Shown here in pieces: positions 44,041 through 54,924 of a stretch of DNA of 64,000 nt. Position 1 is the first letter of the stretch, and each line of letters begins with the position of its first letter. Made by a program: the position numbers and the translations under genes. The stretch comes from Vombatus ursinus. Its lineage: Eukaryota > Chordata > Mammalia > Diprotodontia > Vombatidae. Location: NCBI RefSeq assembly GCF_900497805.2, contig NW_020944355.1, forward strand, positions 4,064,323 to 4,128,322. Direction: 5' to 3'. The notes below the pieces were generated by a model. It made no database searches. It worked only from the letters and a program-made list of their open reading frames with translations, and had not been told where the DNA came from.

Positions 44041-44907
44041 TACATGATCATATGACGAGAAGGGAGAGAATGTTAAGAACTAAGGAGATGAGGGCAGGTA
44101 TGAAGTAAGCCTTGATGAAGCTCTAGATTCTAAGGGACAGAGATGAGGGAGTGCGCTCCAGGTATGAAGGGTTGCCTGTGCAAAGGCATGCAGATTTCAG
44201 ACGCAGTGCTGAGTTTAAAAAAAGAAACAAACCAAGTAGGCCTGCTAAGTTAGAACACTGCACACCAAAGGGAGTAATATGCAGTAAATCTTGACAGATA
44301 GGCTAGAGGCAGATTGTGAAGGGCTTTAAATGCTAAATGAGAAGCTTGTGTTTTATCCTAGAGGCAACAGCAAGGCACTAAAGGTGAATGATCTGGAGGG
44401 ATGGGGTGGGGCATGGTCTGAGTGCTTAAGAAAGACTGTTGACATCTGGAGAGGACAGATTAGGAAAGGGAGAGACTGGAAAGTTTAAGTCCATTTAGAA
44501 AGCTGTTGCAGTAGTCTAGGTAAGAAGAGATGAGGGGCTGCTGAACAAAAGTGGTAGGCATATGCATGGAAAAAAGAGAGGAATAGAAGAGGTGTTATGG
44601 AGATAGAATCAACAAGATTGACTATTGGGAGAATTTGAGGGAAAGTAAAAAGTAGACAATATTTCCATTTTTGTGACCTAGAACAGCTGGAAGAATGGTG
44701 GCACCCTTAACAGGAATAGGAGAATGTGAAAAAGAGCTACACTCAATGGGGAAGAGAATGAGTTCCATTTTAGGCATGGTGAGCTTGTGAAGCCAGCAGG
44801 GTATCTAGTTGGAGATTCCCATAAGAAGATGGTGATGTGGTTCTAAAGCTAAGAAGAGAAACCAGAGTTGGTTATATAAGTCTGGGAGTCATAGCATTGT
44901 ACAAATA

Positions 44908-45112
44908 TAAATTTAGGGCTGGAAAAGACCTTAGAAATCATTGAGTCTTAGAGCTTTATCTAATCTAATGCCCTCATTTTCGTAGATGAGGAAACTGAGG
45001 TCTAGAGAGGTTATATGACTTGCCCAAGGTCACAGAGTAAGTACCAAAGCCAGGCTTCATGCTCAGGTCCCCTAACTCCCTATCTAGTGTTTTTTTTTCC
45101 TAATGTACCATG
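44908..45112 (-). repeat. MIR/CORE-SINE, reverse, inside the L2
   Basis: ggaaaagaccttagaaatca / ttgagtc, ctcattttcgtagatgagga, aactgaggtctagagaggtt, tgacttgcccaaggtcacag and tctagtgtttt at the head. Confidence 0.85.
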
Positions 45113-45599
45113 CTGCCGCCCCCCCGCCCCCATCCCAGGTATAGCAGCTAATGGTATCATAAAATGAGAGGGTATAAAGACAGGAGAAGAGAGCTCAGGA
45201 TATAACCTTGGGACTAGACACAGATGATGAGCCATCCAAAAAGAAGAAGGAGGAGGAGGAGGAGGAGACTGAAAAAGAGTGATATGATAGGAGGCAGAGC
45301 CATGAGAGAAAAGTATCATGAAAACTCCCGGAGAACAGGATATAGGAGTCTAGTGCTACAGAAGGGTCAAGAAACAGACTTCGTTTTTTATATACTCGCT
45401 GAATTGCTCTACTCTCTAGTTATGCTCAGCATTGTGGAGCTTTCCACTCTGAAAAAAAAAAAAGATTACAGAAGAATCTGGATTCTATTATTTACAAGAC
45501 CAAAAGACATTAATATGTGCATGCGCTAAACTGTCTGGACCACATCTGCAGTATAGTACTCACTTTGGGATGCCACATTTCAGAAAAGGACATTGACAT

Positions 45600-45772
45600 C
45601 TTTACTTTGCATATACTTTTAATTTACTTTTGCGAAAGTGTGTTGTTTTCTCCATCAATTGTAAGCCTCTTGAGGAGTTTCCTTTTTATCTTTGTATCCT
45701 TAGTGCTTTACATGTTACCTGGCACAGGGTAGGCCTTTAATAATGCTTAGTGATTGATTGATAAACTCAGGA
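45600..45772 (+). mobile_element. L2 3' end inserted in the CR1/L3 copy
   Basis: taagcctcttgaggagtttc, atccttagtgctttacatgt, acctggcacagggtaggcct and ttaataatgcttagtgattg/attgat. L2 3' terminus with its characteristic TGA-rich end. Confidence 0.8.
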
Positions 45773-46069
45773 AGTTCCTGAGGAAGGCAACCAACATGAT
45801 GAAGACCCTTAAGTTTATCCCATGTAAGGATCAGTTGCAGGAGCTGGGAATGTTTACCCCAGAGAAGAAAGAAGTATTAGACTGTTTCCTACTGGTTCTG
45901 CTCTCTGGAGCTAAAGGGAAGAAGTTGCAAAGCAACAAATACAGGATTGGCGTATGGAAAAACTTCTTAATAATTAGAATGAGCTGGTTGGGGAAGTAAT
46001 GGGTTCCCATTCACTGGAATTTTCAAACAAAAACTGACTGCTAGTGTTGTAGGTATTGTACAAGGGATT

Positions 46070-46220
46070 CTTTTTTTTTGTGAGGCAATTGGCATTAAAT
46101 GACTTGCCCAAGGTCACACAGCTAGTAAGTATCAGGTGTTTGGTCTGAGGCCGGGTTTGAACTCAGGTCCTCCTGACTTCAGGGCCGGTGCTCTGTCCAC
46201 TGCGCCACCTAACTGCCCCA
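46070..46220 (-). repeat. WALLSI-like SINE, reverse
   Basis: T-run, gaggcaattggcattaaatg, acttgcccaaggtcacacag, gaactcaggtcctcctgact, ctctgtccactgcgccacct and aactgcccc at the head. The host bases acaagggattctttttt are duplicated on either side (46056 and 46220 onward). Confidence 0.95.
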
Positions 46221-46759
46221 CAAGGGATTCTTTTTTCCAGCCTGGGTTAGACTGGGTAGCCACAGAGGTACCTTCTGGTTCGAAATTTCTTTGATTTTGT
46301 GAATTATTAGTAATCTTTACCATTTTTGTGACATTTCTGCAAAACCATTAAAAAGAGCCTTTTAAAAAACCCAATGAGATCATCTGGCATAGCCAGCATC
46401 AGTGCTATGACCTCACCAGTGTGTTGCTCATTACCTCATATTTGCTTCATTATATACAGAGACTCCCTTCAGACTTTTCCTTTGATATATACACACTTCT
46501 TGGTACATACAGATATATCTTCTATTATATATCACTATGACTCTTGACCAAGGGAATTAATTTCTTGCAACAACTCAATGAAGCATAATTAACCTTCTTG
46601 CTATCACCAAATCATGTACTGTAGACATAGCTTGTCTGAAATTGGTAGAAAATAAGGCGTAGAGGTAGGGTTAGAACTTTGCTTTATGTACTTATTTAGT
46701 GATATTCATTTCTTTTTCACAGATGGCAGATATATTTGAGAGGGTATTAAGGTCTCTTC

Positions 46760-47640
46760 CCTATTTAAAAGGCTATTACCAATTTCTTGGACAGATTTCT
46801 TGGTCTTTTTATAATAATTTTTGGAGCATAGGTATTAACTACTTTTTAATTGTTTCATAGAATTCACTTGTAAATCCATCTTTATGAGAATGTTTTTGCT
46901 TTGGAAGTTGATTGATAACTTGCTGTGTTTCTTTTTTTTTATTCTGAAATTGTATTGCTTAAAATCTCTATTTCTTATTTTGTTACTTTGAGTATTTCAT
47001 ATTTTGTCATATACTCTTCCATTTCCTTTGAGTCCACAGATTTATTGACATGTAATTGTGCATCACAGTTCCTAATATTTCTCTTAATTTATTCTCTATT
47101 ATAAATTTCCTTTTTTCATTTTTAGTTTTGGTATTTTTTCCACTTTAAAAAAAATTGGGTTAACTAATGCTTCACCAGTGTTGTTAGTCTTTAAAAAAAT
47201 CTCTTACCTTGTTTATCAATTGTATAGTCCTTTCATTTCAAATTTATCTATTTCTCCTTTGATTTTCAACATTTCTTATTTTATAATTTTTATGATGTTA
47301 ATTCATGTTCTAGTATTTTAAATTGCATGGTAAATTCATTAATTTCCCTTCTAATACTTTTTAAATATAAGTTTTCAGAAATATCAGTCATTTTCAGAGG
47401 ATTGCTTTTAGGCAGTTTCAATAATTTGTCTATAATTATTTTTACATGATTTATTTGACCCACTTATTTAAGATAGTATTACTTAGTCTCCATGTAAGTC
47501 TATATTTGGGGCTCATATGTCTTAAATCAATTACTATTTTTATTTTGTTATGGTCTATAATTTATGTGTTTGTTTTTTTAATGCCTTTTTTTTTTATACC
47601 CCAGCACATGATCTATGTTTATAAAGATACTGCAAGATAC
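46760..47640 (-). mobile_element. L1 ORF2 fragment (RT N-terminal/linker region), reverse
   Basis: agaattcacttgtaaatcca / tctttatgagaa, ggaagttgattgataacttg, catatactcttccatttcct, atcaattactatttttattt and cagcacatgatctatgttta follow the antisense L1 ORF2 text seen in mammals. AT-rich and decayed. Confidence 0.65.
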
Positions 47641-47644
47641 TGAG

Positions 47645-48260
47645 TAATGCGTTTTTCTTCCTTGGCATATATACCTAGTAGTGCAATCTATGAATCAAAG
47701 AGCATGGACATTTTGGTCACTTTCCTAACATAATTTTAAATTGCCTTACAAGATGGTGGTACCAAAATGTACTTCCATTAATAGTTCATTAGTATGCTTA
47801 CCTTTCTAAAACCCTACCAACACAGGCTCTTCTTATCTTTTATTATCTTTGCTAATTCACTGGATATGACCTGAAACCTCAAAGTTGTTTTGATTTACGT
47901 TTCTCTTTTTAGTGATTTGGAGCAGTCTTTCACGTGGTTGTTAATAGTTTATAATTCATCTTTTGAGAATAGTCTGTTCATAACCCCTAGACCACCTATC
48001 AAAAGGAGGGGTGGGTCTTGTTCTTATATATTTGTCTTAATTCCTTTTGTATTTTGGATATCATACTCTAATAAGAGATATTTGATGTACACATGTTTTC
48101 CCAATTAATTTTTTCCCTTCTAACATCAATTGCTCAGATTTTGTTCGTGCAAATTAAAAAAATTAATTTCATGTAATTAAAACTTTTATCTTTTGTGATT
48201 TCCTTTATCCTGTATTTGATTAAGAATTTTACTCTTAAAAAATTCCCTTAGTTACCTCTT
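47645..48260 (-). mobile_element. L1 ORF2 C-terminal fragment, reverse
   Basis: ggcatatatacctagtagtg, atgaatcaaagagcatggac, attttggtcactttcctaac, tttgatttacgtttctcttt, ttgttaatagtttataattc and attccttttgtattttggat. Relative to 46760-47640 its position in ORF2 is in the wrong order for one element, so it is a separate insertion. Confidence 0.75.
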
Positions 48261-48359
48261 TCCCAACTTTCTATCCCTATTCTCTTACCCTCCAAAGACA
48301 AGGGTAAAAATGAAAATCTCCTATCTACCTAACTTTGCTCAGCCTAAAGAATGTTCTTC

Positions 48360-48495
48360 AGAACCCCAACTTCTTCCTGCCTCTGTGCCTCAGTAACTTT
48401 AGCTGTGAAATGAAGGAATTGGATTCAGAATTCTCCAAGGTTTATTTAAGCTCTAAATCTGGAGTTCAGTAATCTTATGATCCTATAATTTTATA
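48360..48495 (+). repeat. MIR 3' portion, forward
   Basis: gcctctgtgcctcagtaact, gtgaaatgaaggaattggat, aagctctaaatctggagttc and atgatcctataatttt. Confidence 0.65.
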
Positions 48496-48499
48496 GGTT

Positions 48500-48765
48500 T
48501 TTACCTGCATATTCAGTTATTTCATCTCTTCTTTCCTTATTTTGTTGATATAGATATTGAGATAGAAATTTTTCCATGTTTCATAGGTTGTTTTCTTGTT
48601 AACATCTTTCATGCAATTACTTATTTTTTCTCTGATTTATTCTATGACACACTCATTCTTTAGTTTAACATTATTCAGTATTCATTTAAATCTCAATCTT
48701 TTCTTCAAATTTCCACTGTTGGTTACAATTTTTTATTAAATTGTTGTCTACAATCCCTCAGTCAA
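48500..48765 (-). mobile_element. L1 ORF2 linker fragment, reverse
   Basis: AT-rich text such as ttttttctctgatttattct and ttcagtattcatttaaatct resembles antisense L1 ORF2 between endonuclease and RT. Assignment is tentative. Confidence 0.4.
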
Positions 48766-49065
48766 AAATATTTATGAAGGGACAGCTAGGTGGCACAGTG
48801 GATGGAGCATTGGCCCTGGAGACAGGAGGACCTGGGTTCAAATCCGGCCTCAGACACGACACTTACTACCTGTGTGACCCTGAGCAAGTCACTTAACCCC
48901 ATTGCCTAGACAAAAAAAAATTATTAAGTACCTACTATATGCCAGGCACTGTGCTATGCTCTGGGGATACAAAAAGTTGTAAGACAGTCCTTGCCCTGAA
49001 GGAGCTTACAATCTAATGGGGGAGAAAAATGCAAACAAATGTGTACAAAACAAGCTATATGAAGG
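48766..49065 (-). mobile_element. L2 3' end, reverse, with a SINE in it
   Basis: cagtcaaaaatatttatga / then after the SINE attaagtacctactatatgc, caggcactgtgctatgctct, gtccttgccctgaaggagct and tacaatctaatgggggag. Well preserved L2 3' terminus. Confidence 0.85.
48781..48918 (+). repeat. WALLSI-like SINE, forward
   Basis: gacagctaggtggcacagtg, gacctgggttcaaatccggc, tgtgaccctgagcaagtcac, ttaaccccattgcctagac, A9. Host L2 bases (aaatatttatgaag / aaaattattaag) repeat on both sides. Confidence 0.95.
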
Positions 49066-49119
49066 ATAAATAGGGTGTGACCATCATTGTGTGTGGCTGA
49101 GATAGGTTATAAAGGATAT

Positions 49120-49430
49120 ATTTAATATTTCTGCCTTTTGTTATGAATTTTTATGCCCTCCTACATGGTCACTATTTGTAAATGTGCTATGCAAAACTGA
49201 GAAATATCTATATTCATTACGATTTCTATTTATTAACCACCAAAGGTCTCTCTTATCTAATCTAATATTCTGTGAAGATGTTTTACAGATTTCATTATTG
49301 TTAGATTTCTATTTGCCTGAAAGAAGTATTTTGAAGTCCCCGATAATCATTATTCTAATGTCAACATCTGCCTAGATTTTCTTTTAAGCATTTATAGTCT
49401 GCATATATATTATAAACTCTTCAGAGCATA
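49120..49430 (-). mobile_element. L1 ORF2 linker fragment, reverse
   Basis: tattttgaagtccccgataa / tcattattctaatg is the antisense L1 'gtctcccactattatagt' segment; flanking AT-rich text is consistent. Confidence 0.45.
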
Positions 49431-49439
49431 TTGAGTTAT

Positions 49440-49700
49440 TTAATATTGATCAATGAAAAACATAAGATGATTTGACCATATGTGAAGAGTGAGAGCTCAT
49501 CAGTGGATAGCCTTCATGCTTGATTGGAATCCTCAGGATGTTAGAAGAAAATGGAGTTTCCCAGTATGTTGGATGGACCCCAGTGGCCTATGTATGGGAG
49601 AACATGAATAAGAATCCCACAGAAGAACAGGCAAGGAATGGGTTATGATCTACATCACTAGAGAGAATATATGCATTGATGAAGTCACAGAGCCATTTGC
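49440..49700 (+). mobile_element. RTE LINE 3' end, forward
   Basis: Text such as gattggaatcctcaggatgt / tagaagaaaatgg, cccagtatgttggatggacc and gagaatatatgcattgatga corresponds to the RTE C-terminus (W.PxDVRRKxGRPxxRWxD ... W) and 3' UTR. Moderately decayed. Confidence 0.6.
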
Positions 49701-49704
49701 ATAA

Positions 49705-50240
49705 AATACTTGTGCCCACATAAAATTAATCCAGCTAGTATTAGAATAGATACAGATCAGAATAAATATTTCCATTAATTATCTGTAATAAACATCTGAC
49801 ATGCAAAGTTTCTGAGGAATTGATACAAATCCAAAAGATCTTCCAACAGATAAATGTCCAAAGTAGTAGTTTTCAAAAAAGGAAATGCATACTATTTAAA
49901 ACCTTTTTAAAGATGTTAAAAATAACTAGTAAGCAGAGGAACATAAGTTTTTCTATTTCTGATTGTTTTGGTTGGAGTATTTATTAACGGAAACAGGGAT
50001 ATCAATTAAAAATGAAATTACTCCAGATATACAATCCATGTGATTGAGACAGAGCTAGCATAGTAATATCAATTTTTACTCTACTTAAATATCGATGTAA
50101 ACAGGTTCAATTGGCCTAATTGGGCCATTGTATGACTCATGCACGTAGTGGCCAGTCCTGGTTCCACTCAACCATGTGGTAGCTTTGGTGTCTGCCCCTA
50201 GCCATGTGTGACTCAGGGCTAAAGGGTTCAGACTTGGAGA
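49705..50240. other. Unassigned stretch
   Basis: No recognised repeat or exon. Confidence 0.35.
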
Positions 50241-50244
50241 TGAC

Positions 50245-50305
50245 TAGTACAGTGTATGGCCTATAAGAGGCACTTAATAAATGTTTATTGACTCACTGAT
50301 AGACT
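50245..50305 (+). mobile_element. L2 3' terminus, forward
   Basis: tacagtgtatggcctataag / aggcacttaataaatgttta / ttgactcactgatag. Confidence 0.75.
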
Positions 50306-50664
50306 ATATTGCCTGGGTAGCTGGGACAGCTGATGACTTAGTGTATTTACAAAAGTGAATGATCACCCTTGCCACCTCTCTCTTCCTTTCTGGGTGCAAA
50401 TAGTGCCATGTCTGTATTTAAGCTACTTCCTGAGAGGTAGTTGAGGGAAGGACAGCTTGCTCTAGCCCCTCCCCCATCCCTTTTATTCCATCCTTCTTTC
50501 CTTTCCCTTTTCTACCCTTATGCCCCTTTAAGGCATCTAGAGCACATGTCCTGCCTAGGTGATATTGAGCCTGGGCTTAGGATGCCCTTTTTTGTGATTA
50601 TTTTTTCCTGATCCTAGGAGAATGAGTCCCCATCCCAGATGGAGATGCGTAGGTGTGAAGGGAC

Positions 50665-50885
50665 CTTGTGAGTACAAGAAAAAAGTAAAAGTTCCTGCCC
50701 TTAAGGAACTCCCATTCCACTGTGAGTAGAGGAGGTGAGATACAACATGTGAATAAATAAAGGATTAGAATATAATTAGAGAAAGAAGGAAAGAACACTA
50801 ACAACTCGGATGGGGTCAAGAATCACTTCCCTTAGGAAATGGCCCCTGAACCGACCTCAGCAAGCTGAAATGTTGGGCCGAATCC
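50665..50885 (-). mobile_element. L2 fragment, reverse
   Basis: ttcctgcccttaaggaactc, ccattccact, gagatacaacatgtgaataa, cccttaggaaatggcccctg and ccgacctcagcaagctgaa follow the antisense L2 order. Confidence 0.7.
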
Positions 50886-50959
50886 AATAAAGATGAAATT
50901 GTCTGGGGAAAACTGGGAAGGTTTAAACCTGAGTTCAGAAAAAATCCACTTTGCAAGTT

Positions 50960-51065
50960 TAAGCTAGCTCCTTCAGGGAAGGGACTTTTTTTTTTCTTCC
51001 TAGCATCTAGCATAGTGTCTTGCACATGATAAGCAATTAAAAAGTGCTCGTTGGATTGAATTAAA
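50960..51065 (+). mobile_element. L2 3' terminus, forward
   Basis: agctccttcagggaagggac, cctagcatctagcatagtgt, cttgcacatgataagcaatt and gttggattgaat. Confidence 0.8.
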
Positions 51066-51439
51066 ATGTAGCTTTCCTGAAAAAGATCCAGGTGTTTCGG
51101 TCGCCATTGTCCTCTGTAGGAGTCAACAGCGAGGATGAGGATCTAAATAAACAGTGTCTCCTTAACTAAATCTCTCTTTCCAGCAACTATAAGTATTTCC
51201 ATATAATGGAGTCCTCATAAAGTTAACATTCTGTTGTGGGGGATTTTTCCCCTTATAAGGATTTTCAAAATGGCAAAACCTTTTCATAATTTAAAAAAAA
51301 AACATTTTTTGAACAAGACAGAACCTAGCAAAGATTTTTTTTTTATTAACATAGAGAAGTTATTTTCTCACAGTAAGCAAAAGGCAATTACAATTAGTGG
51401 GATAGTAAGTGAAGATATTGTGATATAATGGGAAATTGT

Positions 51440-51608
51440 ACTAGGTTTAGAATTACAGGATATAAATTTTCATCCTCGAGCACTTATTAGCAATGTTATC
51501 TTGGATTTGTCACTTAACCCCTCTGAACTTGTTTCCTTGTCTATAAAATGAGTAGATCTGCGCTAAAGTTCTTTCTAGTTCTAAGTCTGTATTCCTATGA
51601 AGAGAGCA
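51440..51608 (+). repeat. MIR SINE, forward
   Basis: cactt..attagcaatgtta, ttggatttgtcacttaaccc, ctctgaacttgtttccttgt, ctataaaatgagtagatctg, and tctttctagttctaagtctg. Confidence 0.75.
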
Positions 51609-51614
51609 TTATGG

Positions 51615-52540
51615 GATTGTCACAAGAAGATGGGATGGGGTTAGGCACTTCCATACATATGGGCTTTTAATGTGCTTAGCTTATTATTTTTGATGTTTAA
51701 ATTGAGCATGTTAATTCCCCTAAATTCTACTAAAGGATGGCTTTGGCTACAAGCAGTGGCTTGCTATAGCACTTTTGCTGTCCAAAGCTGTTAAAGATTT
51801 CTGCAAAAGATGTGCTTTCTGAGACAGAATCATTTACTTGATGTCACTAATGTACAGGTAGTGTTCTCTTAATGGCTAGTAATAGGATGAATGAGAATTA
51901 GAAATATGTTCAGTGAGTGGGTCTGAGAATCCAAATGCTAAAATCTCACCATCATCTTAACATTAACATTTAAAACAAAGTTTTATGGAGCACTGGAGAG
52001 CCTCCCTCCCTTCCCAACTGACTTTTGACCTTATAGAAAAGAAATGAACGAAATAGCATACTCATAGTTTTATTGTGATGTTGATTTTTGTTTTCATTTT
52101 GCCTACCTTTGACATGTAAGCTTAAGCATGGGAGTCCACCCCATCCCAATTAGACATGGAAGGCCCAGATAATATGTTTAGAAGACGTATGTTCTTTCTT
52201 ATGAGTCACTATGACATAATAGAGGGCCAAACTTCCTTATTCTATATTACATACTTCATATATGACTAAGACTACATATTCCAAAAATTATTCAGTTGTC
52301 TGTACGTGGATGAAGCACAAATATATATCCTATCCATAACTTTGCCTCCTAGGTTCAGGTCCAGATTAATCCTCTCTGGCTAAACATGGTAAAAATGGAG
52401 GTCTTGATCTTTTTCCATGTCTCATCATCTTCCCAATATTCCAAGCAAGGAGTCTGACACTTTTCTGAAAATAAAAGATACCAATAAAAGTTTTAAATTT
52501 GTTAAAGAAAAATAAATACAGGAAGAGGAAGTTATACTTG
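51615..52540. other. Unassigned stretch
   Basis: No recognised repeat or exon in about 0.9 kb. Confidence 0.35.
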
Positions 52541-52544
52541 GAAG

Positions 52545-52810
52545 TTTGTCTGAAAAAAGACGTAGGGATTTTGACGGACTGCAGACTCCAGCAGTCTGCT
52601 CTAGTAGCCAGAAGACCTCAGTTCATCTCGAGTTGCCCTAAGAGGATCAGAACTTTTGGGAAAATGGAGGACCTGATGTTCTCTGCCAGGCCACACCACA
52701 TCAAGTGTATTACCCTTGGTTCTGAGCACCACAGTTTATGAAGGACGTTGACAAACTGGAGTGTGTCTCAGGATGGTGAAGGGCATATGACTATAATGAA
52801 AGGGGGATTA
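52545..52810 (+). mobile_element. CR1/L3 LINE fragment, forward
   Basis: gtctgaaaaaagacgtaggg / attttgacggactgcagact, agcccaca-type middle, ctctgccaggccacaccaca, ttctgagcaccacagtttat and ggacgttgacaaactggagt / gtgtctcaggatggtgaa. It covers the segment just upstream of the copy at 45520. Confidence 0.8.
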
Positions 52811-52879
52811 TAATTTTCCTCATGTTCTGAAATGTCACTAAGTACAAATGAGTAGAATCTGACTTTATTTCGGTGGCAA

Positions 52880-52945
52880 ACTTAATCATTAATTAATTAT
52901 TAATTAATAATATATATAGTATATATAATATACTATATCAATTAA
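52880..52945. repeat. AT-rich palindromic stretch
   Basis: taattaattattaattaata and tatatagtatatataatata/ctata repeats with self-complementary arms. Confidence 0.8.
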
Positions 52946-52959
52946 TCATTCTGAGTACT

Positions 52960-53318
52960 CAATGTTCCGTTTGAGATGATGGGGTTCTGGGGCGTTCTTC
53001 ACATTTACGTTGTTGTAGTCATCATGTGTATTGTTCCCTGCTTCTGTTCGTTTCACTTTGTATCCATTCATGACTTCCCATTCTCTTGTTATTCTTCATG
53101 TTTGTCATTCCTTGCAGCATTGTGATATTCCATCACAATCCTGTACCATTAACTTATTTTGCCATTTCCCAATTGATGAGCATTTTCTTTGTTTCCAGCT
53201 CTTTTTTACTATAATAGGTTCTACTCTACATATATTATTGTACATGGGGCTTTTCTTTCTATCTTTGACTTCCTTGGGGTTGGCAATAGAGTTTGTGGGT
53301 AAAAAGGTCCTTAGTCCT
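52960..53318 (-). mobile_element. L1 3' end, reverse
   Basis: gttgttgtagtcatcatgtg / tattgttccctgcttctgtt, cagcattgtgatattccatc, ccatttcccaattgatgagc, ctttgtttccagctcttttt and gacttccttggggttggcaa. Confidence 0.85.
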
Positions 53319-53324
53319 CAAATA

Positions 53325-53715
53325 CTCTCGTGGGTCTGTGATCTCATTAATTCAGGAATGATGCTAGATGGACTCTGCATTTTCACTGGCCTTTTCCCAC
53401 ATCTGGAACTCTCTCCCACGTCATCCCCCCTTCCTGGATTCCTTGACTTTTTTCTGGTTCAAGCTAAAATTCCACTTTCTTCAAGAAGCCTTTTTTGATT
53501 CCCGTTAATGCGAGTGCTTTTCCTTAAATGGTTACCTCCAGTTTATCCAGTCTCTATCTTATTTGTATGTAGTTATTTTCATGTTGTCTCACCTGTTAGA
53601 CCGTGAGCTCCTTGAGAGAAAGGACTGTTTTTCACTTTTCTTTGAATCCCCAGAGCTAAGCACAGTGCTTTGCACATAGTAGGTGCTTCCTAAATGCTTG
53701 CTGATTTGTGACGAG
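53325..53715 (+). mobile_element. L2 LINE 3' region, forward
   Basis: cccacatctggaactctctc, ttcaagctaaaattccactt, tcttcaagaagccttttttg, gtgagctccttgagagaaag, agctaagcacagtgctttgc and acatagtaggtgcttcctaa. A well preserved L2 3' UTR. Confidence 0.9.
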
Positions 53716-53719
53716 ACAA

Positions 53720-54297
53720 AACTTCCATCTCCTAGACAGCCAGATCCAGCTATTTAGTTCTTCTGATTTCAGGATGATCCTGTCACTTGTCATTTTCACC
53801 TTCCAGAAGTGTGCTATTTTCAGAATCATGTCCTGCTTGGCAGCTTGTATTCAGCCCTACAACTCCTTAACTTTTGAACATGTGAGCTAGCTGCTAGCAC
53901 TGAAAATGTCTATTTTTTAGTATTTGCTGTTCACTGACTTGTTGTCAAGGAAGGAAACAGAAAGACAGAAGAAGCAAAGAAGACCCTTGTCAGGCTTGCC
54001 TAGACAAGAACTTATTTTCCCTGCCGTATGCTTTATAACTGCCATTGCTACTGGGGCAGGGGGAAGGGTGAAGGAGAGAGAAATCTTCTTCCTGCCTATG
54101 CTGGAAGTTCAAGGTAAAGAAAGTACTGGATGTGTTCCAAATAAGGCAAAGCCCTCAAAGTCCTGCAGTAGACTTTCACAAGCCCAGATTGAACTCCCTA
54201 CCAGTTCCCAGATTGAATCATCCATTACATATACATGAAAAAGACAGGAATTCCGCTTGACTCCTGAACTTTTGCACCTTTGCTCTGTAAGTTGTGC

Positions 54298-54334
<37 letters not shown>

Positions 54335-54920
54335 TCGCCAAACCTGACCTCTTCCTGATTCATGGTATAAACTACTTAGATCATATTTGAAGCCTAGGCT
54401 AATTATGTTTACAGTGGCTAAAAATAGGATCCAGATGAGATTCTGTTCAAAATAATTCTTATTTCTGTTGGCCTGAGTGGGAAGTCCAGTCGTTTCAGTT
54501 ATATCTGCTTTGCTCTTGATGTTCTTTTATTCAACAAGCCCTTTTATTGATGGATTATTGTTTTCTGTCTAGGGCATCTTAAGGAAAGACTGCAGAAGAT
54601 AGTGTGTTCTGAGATCTTTCTGTGACCAAAAGTTTGCATTGGATAGTGCTTTGTAAGCCCCAAGCTCTTTATCTTCTTTCTACAGGTTTGGGGTTTGCAG
54701 GAGAAAGGATTCGAAATGTGTCCTTGTATGAAAATGCGGCTACTCAATTCAGGAAACATTTCTTGGGGTCTGCAAGGAGCAGCTGGAGGCAGTTCACATC
54801 ATCCAGGTTGAACAGAATAGCGTTTCCCTGAAAATATCCTCTCACTTTTAAGTAATAGAAAGATAGAAAAAATGCCCAGTCTTAACTTAGATAGAAAATA
54901 ACATGCATTTGGATAAACAT
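53720..54920. other. Unassigned stretch with a microsatellite
   Basis: No repeat family or exon recognised apart from (AC)n at 54298-54332. A 104-codon open frame (53924-54238) has no recognisable domain. Confidence 0.35.
54298..54332. repeat. (AC)n microsatellite
   Basis: About 17 AC units. Confidence 0.97.
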
Positions 54921-54924
54921 GGTC

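Larger units (their letters stand above)
43840..45330 (-). mobile_element. L2 LINE, 3' end through RT region, reverse
   Basis: ccacttactatgtgtaagaa at the 3' end, tgcgctccaggtatgaaggg, gcctgtgcaaaggcatgcag, gattgtgaagggctttaaat, agaggcaacagcaaggcact, gcaatagtc-type cagtagtctaggtaagaaga, tggaagaatggtggcaccct, gagttccattttaggcatgg, and after an internal MIR ggagaagagagctcaggata / taaccttgggactagacaca. The long antisense L2 order is clear. No intact frame. Confidence 0.85.
45520..46295 (+). mobile_element. CR1/L3 LINE 3' region, forward, split by two insertions
   Basis: Starts ctgtctggaccacatctgca, ccacatttcagaaaaggaca. After an L2 piece it resumes ggcaaccaacatgatgaaga, aggagctgggaatgtttacc, ccagagaagaaagaagtatt, aaaaacttcttaataattag and gggttcccattcactggaat. 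After a SINE it ends ttctggttcgaaatttcttt. The order is that of the CR1/L3 3' coding end and UTR. Confidence 0.85.

Noticed and set aside
46760-48260. One continuous antisense L1 ORF2
   Set aside because: The RT/linker part lies at lower coordinates than the C-terminal part, the reverse of the order required for one minus-strand element; treated as two insertions.
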